DNA of 64,000 nt from Sediminibacterium sp. KACHI17. Lineage in GTDB: Bacteria > Bacteroidota > Bacteroidia > Chitinophagales > Chitinophagaceae. Both the position numbers and the translations under genes were made by a program. How positions within the stretch are numbered: position 1 is the stretch's first letter; the number at the start of each line of letters is the position of its first letter. Location: contig NZ_AP029612.1 in the NCBI RefSeq assembly GCF_040362915.1, forward strand, positions 2,108,001 through 2,172,000, in the 5' to 3' direction. Positions 15,554 to 26,200 of the stretch are shown piece by piece. The notes under the pieces are model-generated. The model was not told the origin of the DNA. It did not search any database and was given only the letters and a program-made list of their open reading frames with translations.

Positions 15554-16597
15554 ATGACCAATATAAATGATGTTCAATTAGAACAAGTGATCATTCACAA
15601 AGTCGGAAATCCGACACGTGGTGAAGAACTGAAACTGTCAGCCAATGCCCTCACTTTGAATGACGAGATTGTAAGAGGTATGCTGACCAAGTATTTTTTG
15701 TCGCCTTTCAATGAACATGAGCAATACCAGTTCACTCATTTAAGCAGTTTAGAACTGAATGAAGTATATCAATATATCACCGGCATCTTTGAAGATCCTA
15801 AAAGCTTTGTATCTCAGTCTGCCTTACTCGCTTCTTTTCTATATAATAAAAGCACTCATGCCAGGGTAAAAGAAGGTGAATTATATGTTGCCCGCTTTGG
15901 TCAGGTTCCGTTTGGAACAGAATACATTGATGCCATTGGTTTATTCAAAAGTGAAACAAAAGAAACTTTTTTAAAAGTGTTTCCACATGGACAAAGCTGG
16001 GAAGTGATCGCAGAAGATGGTGTTAATATCAATAAGCTGGACAAGGGCTGTCTGATCTTTAAAAAGAATAAAGAAGAAGGTTATGTGGTTTGTGTGGTAG
16101 ATAATACCAATAAACAGGATACACAATATTGGGTCAATGACTTTTTACAGGTAATCAGAACATCGAATAGTTACCACCATACAGATGCAGCGCTGGGTAT
16201 GTGTAAATTATTCATCAGTAATGAGCTCAATGAAAAGTTTGAAGTAAATAAAGCAGACCAAATCGATTATCTGAATAAGAGCATAGAATATTTCAGCACC
16301 AAAGAATCATTTGATCTGAATGAATTTGCTACTGAAGTATTACACCACCCCGAAGTGATCGACAGCTTCACACAATACAAACAGCAATATGAAGTGGCCA
16401 GACAAGTTAATATTGAAGATACTTTCGATATTCACCTGGCTGCTGTCAAAAAACAACAACGTGTTTTTAAAAGCGTATTGAAGCTGGATAAAAACTTTCA
16501 CATCTATATTCATGGCAGAAGAGACCTGATTGAAAAAGGTTACGATGAAATGAGTGGGAAGCATTTTTATAAGATATACTTCGATGAAGAGAATTAG
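15554..16597 (+). CDS. Nucleoid-associated protein, 37-kDa NdpA/YejK-like family
   Basis: A 347-residue soluble protein. The opening VQLEQVIIHKVGNPTRGEEL, the LLASFLYNKSTHARVKEGELYVA block and the C-terminal HIYIHGRRDLIEKGYDEMSGKHFYKIYF match the nucleoid-associated protein family in overall plan; it binds DNA in Proteobacteria but its role in Bacteroidota is little studied. The ATG at 15554 is chosen because the family alignment starts there; an ATG at 15503 would add 17 residues. A near-consensus -7 element TTATTTTG (15542-15549) ends only 4 bp before this ATG, so the mRNA could be leaderless. Confidence 0.75.
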   Translation: MTNINDVQLEQVIIHKVGNPTRGEELKLSANALTLNDEIVRGMLTKYFLSPFNEHEQYQFTHLSSLELNEVYQYITGIFEDPKSFVSQSALLASFLYNKSTHARVKEGELYVARFGQVPFGTEYIDAIGLFKSETKETFLKVFPHGQSWEVIAEDGVNINKLDKGCLIFKKNKEEGYVVCVVDNTNKQDTQYWVNDFLQVIRTSNSYHHTDAALGMCKLFISNELNEKFEVNKADQIDYLNKSIEYFSTKESFDLNEFATEVLHHPEVIDSFTQYKQQYEVARQVNIEDTFDIHLAAVKKQQRVFKSVLKLDKNFHIYIHGRRDLIEKGYDEMSGKHFYKIYFDEEN

Positions 16598-16601
16598 GGA
16601 A

Positions 16602-16632
16602 AAGCTACAAGCAGCAGGCTTCGAGCTACAAG
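16602..16632. repeat. Heptad-type intergenic repeat, copy A1
   Basis: A short run of AGCTACAAG-type units (AAGCTACAAG, then GAGCTACAAGG) just after the stop codon at 16597. It belongs to the (CTTGnnG)n family seen at 17600, 43894, 46268, 58033, 59597 and 60088. Confidence 0.55.
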
Positions 16633-16681
16633 GTATTTGCTTGAAGAAAACAGCTTATATTTATTCTTTAAAGCTTTCCAT

Positions 16682-17587
16682 ATGAATACAACAAGAAGAT
16701 CCTTTCTGAAAAACACAGGTTTTGCTGCAGCAGCAGTTGCATTATTACCCAACAGCCTATTAGCCGCTGGCAATATCAAAATGCTGACAGGTGTTCAGTT
16801 GTATTCTGTGCGTGAAGCGATGCGTAAAGATCCGTTGGGCACTTTGAAAGCCTTGTCTGACATGGGCTATCGCTATGTTGAACATGCCAACTATGTGAAT
16901 CGAAAGTTTTATGGATACACAGCTAAAGAATTCAAAAAGATATTAGCTGATCTTGGTATGCAAATGCCCAGCGGACATACCGTTATGGGTAAACAACATT
17001 GGGATGCCGGTAAAAAAGAATTTACAGACCTCTGGAAATATACCGTTGAAGATGCAGCTGAAGTTGGACAAGAGCTGGTGATCAGTCCATGGTTAGATGC
17101 TGATCTTCGCAAGACGCTGGATGAGATGTTGGCATACATGGAAGTCTTCAACAAGAGTGGCGAGCTCTGTAAAGCTGCAGGCATGCGTTTCGGTTATCAT
17201 AACCACGATTTTGAATTTACAGCCAAACTCAATGGCATGACCGTATATGATATCATCTTAAAAAATACGGATCCATCTTTAGTGGTACAACAATTAGACA
17301 TGGGTAACCTGTACCATACTGGTGTAAATGCATTAGAAATTGTACATAACTATCCCGGACGTTTTGTTTCTGTACACGTAAAGGATGAGACCAAAACAGC
17401 TGATGGTAAATCATTTGAAAGTACCATACTTGGAAAAGGTGTAGCCAATACCAAAGCCATTACTGACCTCTGCAAATCAAAAGGAGGAACCCTTCATTTT
17501 ATCATTGAGCAAGAAGCTTATCAAGGCGTGGATCCTATTGAATGTGTAAGACAAGATTTAGCAGTGATGAAGCAGTGGGGGTATTGA
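16682..17587 (+). CDS. Tat-exported sugar phosphate isomerase/epimerase-like protein
   Basis: A 301-residue TIM-barrel protein of the xylose isomerase-like AP2Ec superfamily. The N-terminus TTRRSFLKN followed by a hydrophobic stretch ending LLAAGN is a twin-arginine signal. The core holds GVQLYSVREAM, FGYHNHDFEF, QQLDMGNLYHTG and SVHVKDE, whose Glu, His and Asp residues typically bind a divalent metal. Such exported members are common in Bacteroidota and may act on sugars in the periplasm; the substrate is unknown. The ATG at 16682 is chosen because it places the twin arginines at residues 5-6. Confidence 0.8.
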   Translation: MNTTRRSFLKNTGFAAAAVALLPNSLLAAGNIKMLTGVQLYSVREAMRKDPLGTLKALSDMGYRYVEHANYVNRKFYGYTAKEFKKILADLGMQMPSGHTVMGKQHWDAGKKEFTDLWKYTVEDAAEVGQELVISPWLDADLRKTLDEMLAYMEVFNKSGELCKAAGMRFGYHNHDFEFTAKLNGMTVYDIILKNTDPSLVVQQLDMGNLYHTGVNALEIVHNYPGRFVSVHVKDETKTADGKSFESTILGKGVANTKAITDLCKSKGGTLHFIIEQEAYQGVDPIECVRQDLAVMKQWGY

Positions 17588-17599
17588 GAGGCCTGTGAG

Positions 17600-17643
17600 T
17601 TTTGAGTTACATGCAACAAGCTTCAAACTTCAAGGAACAAGGG
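17600..17643. repeat. Heptad-type intergenic repeat, copy A2 (degenerate)
   Basis: GAGTTACATGCAACAAGCTT followed by CAAACTTCAAGGAACAAGG, a weak copy of the CTTGnnG heptad family, placed just after the stop at 17587. Confidence 0.45.
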
Positions 17644-17745
17644 TAGATGTTGGCTTGCTGATCAATAGGAGAATTGAGTTTAGTAAACGCATCAGCATCG
17701 AGACTCTTCTGCGTGATCATAAAAATCTGTGGCCTATAAAACACA

Positions 17746-19230
17746 CTATTCAAAAGAAAAAAGATTTACTTCAATAATTTGTAGATATGGATATTGCCGC
17801 ACATAATCGGGTAATACATATTGATCATGATCACGGAAAGCTGCCACTTTTATTCTTTGAGATAAGAGTTTTTCCATATCTGCTTTAGATGGCCACCAAT
17901 GATACGCAGTGATTGATGGATTGTAAAACATAACGTTTTTATCGTCATGACTATTCATATTGATCACTACTTTGGTATCAGCATCTATGTATTTAGACAA
18001 ATCTTTATATACCCTTGCATTCTCGATACGCTTATTTCTATCTGTATTTTCTTTTGAAAAGTATCCCGTGTAAAACTGAATATTCATAATCCCCAAAGCT
18101 GTTACGATAGCTGTAATAGGAAATAAGTATTTAAATCTTTCAAAATTCAAGACTTTATCAATCACAACTGCAACATAAATGAACCCGATAGGTGCCACAA
18201 AAAAGAAAAAGCTTTCCATTTTTGTTTGCACAATAAAAGAAAAAAAGATAAATGTGAACAGAAAGTTGATCGTCAATGCGCGGGCTAACTTTGTATTCAA
18301 AAGCTTGTCTTTCAAAGTAAATAGTATTCCCGGCAATATCAGCCAGTATATGAAATAGCCGAAATACTGATCAAATAAATGGAGATAATAATACCAGGTG
18401 CCGCTATGTCCTTCTAAAGCTTTTGACAAGTGTTGCGTATTGTATGTAAGCTCATAGGCAGCTTCTTTAGGAAATGCCGTATGAATATATATCTGCCATG
18501 GAATAAAAACAATAAAGCAGATAAAAAGCGCCCATGAAAAATGAAGTACAGATTTTTTATTTCGGAATTCTTTAAATACTACAATTAAAAATGCCCATCC
18601 AAGAAATACTAATAAACCCGTTAACCATTTATTGAGTATAGCAGCCCCGGCAAAGCAGCCCATCCAAAAAGCCCATTTCATAGTAGGTTCTTTGAGATAT
18701 TCAGCAAAAGCCCAAAGACTACATAAAATATAAAATTGATGAGCAATATCATTATGATCTGTTGTTTGTATGCCTGCTATCGTTTTAATCTGAAAGCAAG
18801 AGAACGTCATCATGACAGCTACGAGTGTACTTATTCGTTGATTTTGGTTGGAAAATAACCATGCAATTCTATGTGCAAGTAATATCATAAGACTCCCCAT
18901 TATTATACTAGGAATCCGAAATGTCAATTCTGAAATTCCAAAAATCTTCATGCTCAGTGCCATTTGCCACATAAATAATGGCTGCTTATGAACCCAAATA
19001 TTATTCGACCACCAATGGGTATAATCATACGGAAGTATTGGGTTAACCAAAAGCATGGGCTGAAATGGATACTCCATCATATTCTTTGCTACCAATGCAT
19101 GAAAACGCTCATCCCATGGATGCAAGAAGGGATCAGCAGCAGCCATTATCCATCGAACCACCAACCCTACTATGAATAACAAAAAAATCCAGGGGTGATT
19201 TCGAATGTAGTTGCGAATTGAAGATATCAT
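17746..19230 (-). CDS. Glycosyltransferase family 39-like membrane protein (PMT/ArnT type)
   Basis: A 494-residue protein with roughly ten to twelve membrane helices. Near the N-terminus FLHPWDERFHALVAKNM places Asp40-Glu41 in the first extracytoplasmic loop, the acidic pair expected in GT39/PMT_2 enzymes that transfer a sugar from a lipid-phosphate carrier to protein or lipid A. A helical hydrophilic C-terminal domain of about 100 residues follows. The substrate is unknown. It is divergent from the penicillin acylase gene and stands alone on its strand. Confidence 0.75.
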   Translation of the reverse strand: MISSIRNYIRNHPWIFLLFIVGLVVRWIMAAADPFLHPWDERFHALVAKNMMEYPFQPMLLVNPILPYDYTHWWSNNIWVHKQPLFMWQMALSMKIFGISELTFRIPSIIMGSLMILLAHRIAWLFSNQNQRISTLVAVMMTFSCFQIKTIAGIQTTDHNDIAHQFYILCSLWAFAEYLKEPTMKWAFWMGCFAGAAILNKWLTGLLVFLGWAFLIVVFKEFRNKKSVLHFSWALFICFIVFIPWQIYIHTAFPKEAAYELTYNTQHLSKALEGHSGTWYYYLHLFDQYFGYFIYWLILPGILFTLKDKLLNTKLARALTINFLFTFIFFSFIVQTKMESFFFFVAPIGFIYVAVVIDKVLNFERFKYLFPITAIVTALGIMNIQFYTGYFSKENTDRNKRIENARVYKDLSKYIDADTKVVINMNSHDDKNVMFYNPSITAYHWWPSKADMEKLLSQRIKVAAFRDHDQYVLPDYVRQYPYLQIIEVNLFSFE

Positions 19231-19330
19231 GGCATTAAATTAAAGCAAATCAGTAATAGTTTTTCATAGATAAAATTTAGCTTTCGCTAATGGTAGTCAC
19301 GTAACCAATATAATCATCAAAAAGCTTCTT

Positions 19331-19338
19331 TATATTTG
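19331..19338 (+). promoter_or_regulatory. -7 promoter element for the penicillin acylase gene
   Basis: TATATTTG, an exact TAnnTTTG match, 21 bp before the ATG at 19360. It also argues against the in-frame TTG at 19336, which lies inside the element. Confidence 0.6.
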
Positions 19339-19359
19339 GTATTACTCAAAACCAATACC

Positions 19360-21531
19360 ATGCGATTACTGCTTTGCCTTCTGCTCCTTTCCTCCTTTAG
19401 TTATGCGCAAAACTTTACTCCCACCGAAATACAGCGCTGGGAGAAACAAGCGAAAAATATAACCATCATTAAAGATACCTGGGGCATCCCGCATATTTAT
19501 GGTAAAACAGATGCGGATGCTGTATTTGGTCTACTCTATGCGCAATGCGAAGAAAACTTTTCGCGTGTTGAAAGAAATTATCTGGAAGTACTCGGTCGAC
19601 AAGCAGAAGCAGATGGAGAACGCATGTTGTACGCCGATTTACAAATGCGTCTGATCGTAGACAGTGCTGAAGCTATTAAAGATTATAACAACAGTCCGGA
19701 TTGGTTCAAAAAGTTATTGAACGCTTTTGCTGATGGTGTCAACTACTATTTGTACAAACATCCGCAAACAAAACCAAAAGTATTGACTCGCTTCGAACCT
19801 TGGTTTCACCTCATGTTTACGGATGGCAGTGTCTCTGCTACTCGTACCGGTGGTATCGCATTGGAAGAAGTAAGAAATTTTTACAACGGTAATAAAAATG
19901 CAAGCGCCTATCAACCCGTGAGTCACCAAGATGTTGAAACACGTGGCTCTAACGGTTTTGCCATTGCGCCTAAACTCACTAATAGTGGCAATGCCATTTT
20001 ATATATCAATCCACATGTACCATTTTACTTCCGTCCGGAAATGCATATGGTTAGTGAAGAAGGACTGAATGCCTATGGTGCAGTGACGTGGGGACAAATG
20101 TTTGTATACCAAGGATTCAATGAACACTGCGGCTGGATGCACACCACAGGTTATGCGGATGTAGCAGATCTGTATGAAGAGAAAGTAAGCAATCGTAATG
20201 GTACCTGGGTCTATGAATATGAAAAAGAATCAAAAAAAGTAACAACTAAAAATATCACTGTCAGTTATTTGAAAGATGGAAAGCAGATAGCTGTTCCATT
20301 CACCGGTTATTTCACACATCATGGACCTGTGATGGGTAATCGAAATGGAAAGTGGCTAGCACTGAAAGAATTCAATCGGTCATTAAGTGCTTTGATACAA
20401 TCATGGGTAAGTACCAAGGCCAATAATTTGGATGAGTTCAAACAGGCGATGCGTTTGTTGTCGAATACGACCAATAACACTGTATATGCAGATGACAAGG
20501 GTAATATTGCTTATTGGCATGGAGATTTTGTTCCGAAACGCGATCCATCATTTGATTTTACAAGACCTGTTGATGGCAGTATCAAAGCCACTGAATGGAA
20601 AGGTACTCATGCATTAGAGGAGATCGTACAAGTTCACAATCCATCTGTTGGTTGGATACAAAATTGCAACTCTACACCTTTCACAGCGTCAGGAAAAGAT
20701 AGCCCTGATAAAAATAAGTATCCATCTTATATGGCACCCGATGGTGAAAATGCAAGAGGTATCAATGCTGTTCGATTATTATCAACTGCAAATAACCTCA
20801 ACCTAGATAAAGTGATTGAACTGGGATACAATCGTTATCTCGCTGCTTTCGATTTTCTGATTCCAGCGTTGATCAAAGATTATGATGGATATGTAGATGG
20901 CTCGCTCAAAACAGCATTGAAAGAGCCGATTGAATTATTACGTAATTGGGATAAAACATCTTCCATCAGTTCTGTAGCAACCACTCTTGCTATTGATTGG
21001 GCCAATCAACTCGGCCAATTTTTACCTCGTCCCGAAACCATGGAAGAAGGCACGAATTCGATAAAGCGCTATGAAGACATGGCTAAATTATCAGCCAATC
21101 AAAAACTGGAAACGCTTAAAAGAGTATTGGATGAGCTAACTAAAACTTATGGAAACTGGCGCCAGCCTTGGGGAGATATCAATCGCTACCAGCGTGTGGC
21201 TGATGGAGAAAGATTTGATGACAGTAAACCTAGTATCGCCGTACCATTGGCTTCATCACGTTGGGGTTCTTTACCTGCTTATGAAAGCAGATCAGGAAGC
21301 GGATACAATAAGCGTTATGGCGTTTCAGGTAACAGTTTTATCGCAGCTGTTGAATTTGGGAAAAGACTAAAAGCTAAAACCATTCTTACTGGTGGACAAT
21401 CTACTGATCCTAAGTCGCCGAATTTTACCGATCAGGTGGAAGGTTATATCAATGGTAAATTCAAAGACATTTTCTTTTATAAAGAAGATGTGATGAAAAA
21501 TAAAGTCAAGACCTATCATCCGGGAGAGTGA
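19360..21531 (+). CDS. Penicillin acylase family protein (Ntn hydrolase)
   Basis: A 723-residue secreted protein with a signal peptide (LLLCLLLLSSFSYAQ). The alpha part carries VERNYLEVLGRQAE. Autocatalytic cleavage is expected before Ser197 in TRGSNGFAIAP, which would become the N-terminal nucleophile of the beta chain. IWGQMFVYQGFNEHCGW and the final GGQSTDPKSPNFTDQ are typical of the family. Members hydrolyse acylated amides, including aculeacin, quorum-sensing acyl-homoserine lactones and beta-lactams; the natural substrate is unknown here. The ATG at 19360 is supported by the promoter at 19331. Confidence 0.85.
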   Translation: MRLLLCLLLLSSFSYAQNFTPTEIQRWEKQAKNITIIKDTWGIPHIYGKTDADAVFGLLYAQCEENFSRVERNYLEVLGRQAEADGERMLYADLQMRLIVDSAEAIKDYNNSPDWFKKLLNAFADGVNYYLYKHPQTKPKVLTRFEPWFHLMFTDGSVSATRTGGIALEEVRNFYNGNKNASAYQPVSHQDVETRGSNGFAIAPKLTNSGNAILYINPHVPFYFRPEMHMVSEEGLNAYGAVTWGQMFVYQGFNEHCGWMHTTGYADVADLYEEKVSNRNGTWVYEYEKESKKVTTKNITVSYLKDGKQIAVPFTGYFTHHGPVMGNRNGKWLALKEFNRSLSALIQSWVSTKANNLDEFKQAMRLLSNTTNNTVYADDKGNIAYWHGDFVPKRDPSFDFTRPVDGSIKATEWKGTHALEEIVQVHNPSVGWIQNCNSTPFTASGKDSPDKNKYPSYMAPDGENARGINAVRLLSTANNLNLDKVIELGYNRYLAAFDFLIPALIKDYDGYVDGSLKTALKEPIELLRNWDKTSSISSVATTLAIDWANQLGQFLPRPETMEEGTNSIKRYEDMAKLSANQKLETLKRVLDELTKTYGNWRQPWGDINRYQRVADGERFDDSKPSIAVPLASSRWGSLPAYESRSGSGYNKRYGVSGNSFIAAVEFGKRLKAKTILTGGQSTDPKSPNFTDQVEGYINGKFKDIFFYKEDVMKNKVKTYHPGE

Positions 21532-21623
21532 CAGGAAAGAGACAAAAAATAAGATACAAGGAACAACAAATGGGTCAAGAAACAAAAGTTTACTCTCCAA
21601 GGAGAATGTAAGAAATAGATTGT

Positions 21624-22133
21624 ATGCTAGAAACCAATAGACTGGTAATTAAACCACTAACGCTTGATCAACTGATCAAATATATTCGGTGCGATGGTTC
21701 ATTGGAGGAAGAGTTGAATCTTAATCCCACCTCAAGAACTATTAGTGAAGAACTAAAAGAAGCGCTTGAACAAACGATCGTACCCAATGTTGCTGATACG
21801 AGTAAGAACTATTTGTATTCAACGCTTTGGACTGCTATATCCAAAAAAGATAATAAGATGATCGGAGATCTTTGCATTGTCGGAGAGCCCAATGAAAAAG
21901 GGGAAATTGAAATTGGTTATGGCACCTATGATGAATTTCAAGGCAACGGTTATATGACTGAAATGGTTAGTGCCATAATCGAATGGGCAAAAATGCAAAA
22001 TGCCGTTAAATCAATAACGGCATCTACAAATAAAGAGAATGAAGCTTCTTTCAAAGTCTTACTCAGAAATAATTTTATCAAAGTAGGAGAAACAGAATCT
22101 CAATTTCAGTGGAAACTACGCTTAGTGGATTAA
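21624..22133 (+). CDS. GNAT-family N-acetyltransferase
   Basis: A 169-residue acetyltransferase starting LETNRLVIKPLT, as in RimJ/RimL-type enzymes. The acetyl-CoA loop reads EFQGNGYMTEMV (a QxxGxG/A-like motif), preceded by the IEIGYGTYDE strand and followed by ASTNKENEASFKVL, which carries the conserved Asn-Glu-Ser. The acceptor is unknown. It converges on the lipoprotein gene at 22187 across a perfect bidirectional hairpin. Confidence 0.8.
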   Translation: MLETNRLVIKPLTLDQLIKYIRCDGSLEEELNLNPTSRTISEELKEALEQTIVPNVADTSKNYLYSTLWTAISKKDNKMIGDLCIVGEPNEKGEIEIGYGTYDEFQGNGYMTEMVSAIIEWAKMQNAVKSITASTNKENEASFKVLLRNNFIKVGETESQFQWKLRLVD

Positions 22134-22138
22134 TTTTG

Positions 22139-22172
22139 AACTTTTGGAAAGTTTTCAAACTTTCCAAAAGTT
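22139..22172. terminator. Bidirectional terminator hairpin
   Basis: Perfect 16-bp inverted repeat: AACTTTTGGAAAGTTT (22139-22154), TC, AAACTTTCCAAAAGTT (22157-22172). It sits between convergent genes and can serve both strands. Confidence 0.7.
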
Positions 22173-22186
22173 AACTCGGAATATCA

Positions 22187-22543
22187 TTATTCTTTATCAA
22201 AAACTGCTTTGTAGTAAGTAGTATCTTTTTCTGAAAAATTGATCCGCCGATTATTTTTCCCTTTCAATTCAAATTCATCATTCACTGCAAACTTCACTTC
22301 TGTGAATTTGTAGCCTGTAACAAAAGTTGCAGTAACGGTATAGGTAGTATCTTTTTTGATAGCTGTCATGGGAATGCCGGCATCCCAATCCAATGGTTTA
22401 TCATCACCACGTAAGCCAACCGTTTGAATATCTTTTAGCTGACTGACATCGAGTTCAAACACTACCGTTTTTTTATAGGTTTTTTGAACACAGGATGCAA
22501 GCGTGCAGACGAATAAGAATAAGTATAACATGTTATTGCGCAT
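22187..22543 (-). CDS. Small lipoprotein with early-set (CBM20/48-like) beta domain
   Basis: A 118-residue lipoprotein with lipobox LASC near residue 18. The mature part (TVGLRGDDKPLDWDAGIPMT) resembles the opening of starch-binding or early-set carbohydrate domains, where xGDxxPLxWD is common; binding to glycan is inferred only. The start at 22543 overlaps the DoxX gene end by 11 bp; a second ATG at 22531 is possible. The overlap implies co-transcription with DoxX. Confidence 0.65.
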   Translation of the reverse strand: MRNNMLYLFLFVCTLASCVQKTYKKTVVFELDVSQLKDIQTVGLRGDDKPLDWDAGIPMTAIKKDTTYTVTATFVTGYKFTEVKFAVNDEFELKGKNNRRINFSEKDTTYYKAVFDKE

Positions 22544-23021
22544 GGGTCAATTGTTTTTTGGTTATGAGATAATCAAATCCAAATCTGCCAGATCCAAGGA
22601 TCATCGTATATACGGCCACCCAAAGAAAGCCCATACCAGACAACATGCTCCATAAGCCATTATCTATTTGTTGTATAAACACAGCAACCATCATGGTGCA
22701 AACGATCAGAAAAGAAAACAGCCTTGTCTGTAAACCCAATACCAGAAAGATTCCACCTACAGCTTCACTGAATGCGCCCATCCAGGCAAAGAAGCCGGGG
22801 AACATGGCAAAAATGCCACCATACGCTTTTACATCTTCTGGGAACCAGAAGACCACTTCGAATAAGCCGAGGTTTTTATCGTCGGGAGTCCATGGCATGC
22901 CAAATTTTGAAGCGCCAAATTCAATGGCTAATAAATAACCATATACCACGCGGGGGATGGTAAGGATCAGGTCCTGCCACCAATAGGGCATTACCAGGGG
23001 TTTAGTGATTTTCTTAAGCAT
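22533..23021 (-). CDS. DoxX-family membrane protein
   Basis: A 162-residue inner-membrane protein with four predicted helices. The signature GGIFLVLGLQTRLFSFLIV with FPGFFAWMGAFSEAVGG is typical of DoxX proteins, a family of membrane redox-associated subunits of varied function (the archaeal DoxDA acts in thiosulfate oxidation). It is 10 kb from the sulfur island and lacks the operator, so I do not assign it there. First gene of a pair with the small lipoprotein. Confidence 0.75.
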   Translation of the reverse strand: MLKKITKPLVMPYWWQDLILTIPRVVYGYLLAIEFGASKFGMPWTPDDKNLGLFEVVFWFPEDVKAYGGIFAMFPGFFAWMGAFSEAVGGIFLVLGLQTRLFSFLIVCTMMVAVFIQQIDNGLWSMLSGMGFLWVAVYTMILGSGRFGFDYLITKKQLTHAQ

Positions 23022-23170
23022 GTGTTGTTATTAAGCAGGGAAATAATTGCTAAGCGCAAGCGTCTATTACATAGAAATCTCACACTTAAAACCGTATACA
23101 ACAGAATTCACGAAAGGTTCGGAGTGATGATTAATATTATTTATACGGTAGACAATGGCTGCATTCTCAA

Positions 23171-23199
23171 AAGAAAACGCCGGGCAGAAGCCCGGCGTT
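23171..23199 (-). terminator. Rho-independent terminator after the tricorn protease gene
   Basis: Ten-bp GC-rich stem AACGCCGGGC / GCCCGGCGTT with a 4-nt loop (23176-23199), followed on the minus strand by TTCTTTT. It lies about 57 bp after the stop at 23256. Confidence 0.85.
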
Positions 23200-23255
23200 A
23201 TATAAAATTGATTTCTTATTTCTTCCTTAAAGCTTATCACTTACAACCTGAAGTT

Positions 23256-26200
23256 TTATTTCAACTGTTTCAACAACTCATTCACCGCAGCTTCCAGTTG
23301 TTGATCACGTCCTTTGTTCACGACATCGTACTCATTCATCAGTTTAATATCCGGTTCGGTTTGTGCATTTTCTAGGTATTGATTCTGCAAACCTTTCACA
23401 CCCACCGGCGGAACACCCCAACGAATACTATTATCTTGTAATTGCTCCCATGCTGCAAAAGTACAAGTACCAGGCACCGGCATTCCGACTAATTTACCAA
23501 TACCTAACTCTTTGAATGCATATGCATAACAATGTCCATCACTGTATGCCGCTTCATTGATGATAGAGATACTTGGCTTGGTCCAGCGGAAATTTGGTTC
23601 ATAGCCATTGCTTCTGGTGTCAGTGGTATAGTCAAAGAATTTCTTACCACTCAGAAACATAGCAAGGTCTGCAACAAGATCACCACCACCGTTGAAACGT
23701 ACGTCAACAACGATCGCTTTTCTGTTTACATATTTACCCATGATCTCTTCATAAGTAGTACGATAAGCACCATCACTCATTCCTGGAATATGTACATAAC
23801 CCAATTGACCATTGCTTAGTCTGTCTACTTCATCCTGATTTTTCTTCACCCATCTTCTGTACAACAATCCATTTTCTTCACCTGTAGAGATCGGCTTTAC
23901 AGTTACTTCCATTTTGGTATTGCCATCTGTCACAGTCAATAAAGTATTTTGTCCCGCCTTACGATTCAGGTATTGTGCAATATCTGTATCGGCAGCGATG
24001 GTTTGTCCATCGATCGCTTCAATGATCATACCTGCTTTAACATTGATATCTGCACGATCCAATGGACCTCCTTTGATGATCTCTTCGATCTTATAACCTA
24101 CACCTTTATAGTTTTGGTCATAGAATACACCCAGCGAAGCAGTAACATCTCCATTTGGATTAAATCCTGAATAAGTAGCACCACTATGACTGACATTCAA
24201 CTCACCTAATAACTCACTCAGCAATTCTGCAAATTCGAAGTTGTTACCGATGTGTGCAAGATGGCGTTCATAATCTGGTTTATAGCTATCCCAGTTAACA
24301 CCATGCATGGTTCTGGTGTAAAAAGTTTCTTTGGTTCTGCGCCATACATGCTCAAACATGAAGACTCTTTCTGCTGCTACATCCAAGGTCATTTCACCAT
24401 TGATACTTACCATATCTCTCTTACCGCTGTTCGGTTCGATCTTAGAAATACCGCCATTTGCAGAAAGGAAGATATTTTTTTGATCCTTATCCCATACCAT
24501 ATTTCCACCTTGTGCATTCAGTGTTACCAGCATTTTGGTTTCACGGGTACGAAGATTGGTGGTCCAGAGATTCACTCCTCTTTCAAAACGCGTCAGGTAA
24601 TAAAGCGTTTCGCCATCCTTACTGACCAATGCATCACTCATCTGAGATGAATGGATCGTGAGCTTGGCTTTGCGCATACTCAATCCTTCCCACTCAATTA
24701 CAACACTGTCTTTTTTAGCAGACTGTTTTTTGCTGGTATCCGCTTTTGCTTTATTGTCTTCTATTTCTTTTTGCAATGCAGCATCTTCTTTACTTAACTT
24801 GAATTTATCAAAAGCTTCCTGCGTAAAGAACATAGCGTAAACATCGGCCTGAGCACCACCGCTTTGTGCTACTGCTTTCAAACCGTCTCTGTTACTGAAC
24901 CACATCATGGCTTTTCCACCCATGATCCATTTTGCACGAGAATCATTGAAACCACTTTCAGTAAGATTGATCACTTTGCCTTTTCCGTCAGCAGCAACCA
25001 ATCCAACTTCACCGGGAGCAACACCGGGCACTGCATAATCAAATAAGAACCATTTACCATCAGGACTCCATTGGAAGTACTGATCATTATCACCATTAGA
25101 GAATAATTCTTTATCGGTAAGGATGGTTCTGGTTTGTTTGGTTGCGATATTGTACACTTTCAGTGTCATTCTATTCTCTATGAAAGCGATCTCTTTTCCA
25201 TCAGGAGAATAGGCTGGCTGATAGTTTTCATTGTTGTTTGAAATAACAGCTGTTTCATTCAATACTGTAGAAGCATAGAAATAAGGCTCTTCACTTCTCT
25301 GTTTTTTTGTTTCGAAGATCTTCCAACTGTTTCCTCTCTCTGAAGAATACAACAATGTTTTTCCGTCCGGAGAAAAGCTTACGAGTCTTTCCTGCTCAGG
25401 GGTGTTGGTGATTCTTTTGGTAACGCCACCATCTACGCTGCTGACAAACACTTCACCACGAAATATATACGCCACTTCTTTTCCATTGGGAGAAACAGCC
25501 ATATCTCTCACGCCACCATTTACAGGTACAACACGTGTATTATTGCTACGCACATCTGCTACAATATTTACACTTACTTTTTGCGGGCGTCCATTACCTT
25601 TCATGGTATACAGTTCACCATCATAACCAAAACAAAGCGTGCCATCATTCGACAAACTGAGGAAACGAACAGGATGTTTTTTGAAGCTGGTCAGTTGTTG
25701 AGATTTACCACCTTCAATACCCATTTTATGAACGTTGAATGATCCACTTTCTTCACTCAAATAATAAAATGCTTTGTCTGCATCTGTGAAAACAGGGTTT
25801 CTGTCTTCTCCGTTAAACGTTGTGATCTTCTTATGTGTTTTCGCATTGTTATCATAGATCCAGATATCTCTTGCAATAGCAGAAGTATGGTGTTTACGCC
25901 ACTGGTTCTCACCACCTTTTTTATCTTGATACAACATCAATTGTCCATTACTACTTAAGCTTACCCATTCAGCGGGAGTGGTCAGCACTTGTTCAATACG
26001 ACCTCCATTTACAGAAACCTTGTACAACTCAGGTTGTGATCCGGTAGGAAACGTACGGTTACTGGCTGCGTCCATACGTGTAGAGCCAAATAGTACCGAC
26101 TTATTATCGGTTGTAAAGCTATATGGAAACTCTGGTACGGAATGGTAGGTAAGTCGCTTTGCTTCGCCACCTTCAGCCGGAATAAGGAATACATCAAAAT

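Noticed and set aside
22533-23021. DoxX gene as part of the sulfur regulon (DoxDA-like thiosulfate oxidation)
   Set aside because: No operator palindrome nearby, 10 kb from the island, and DoxX proteins have many roles.
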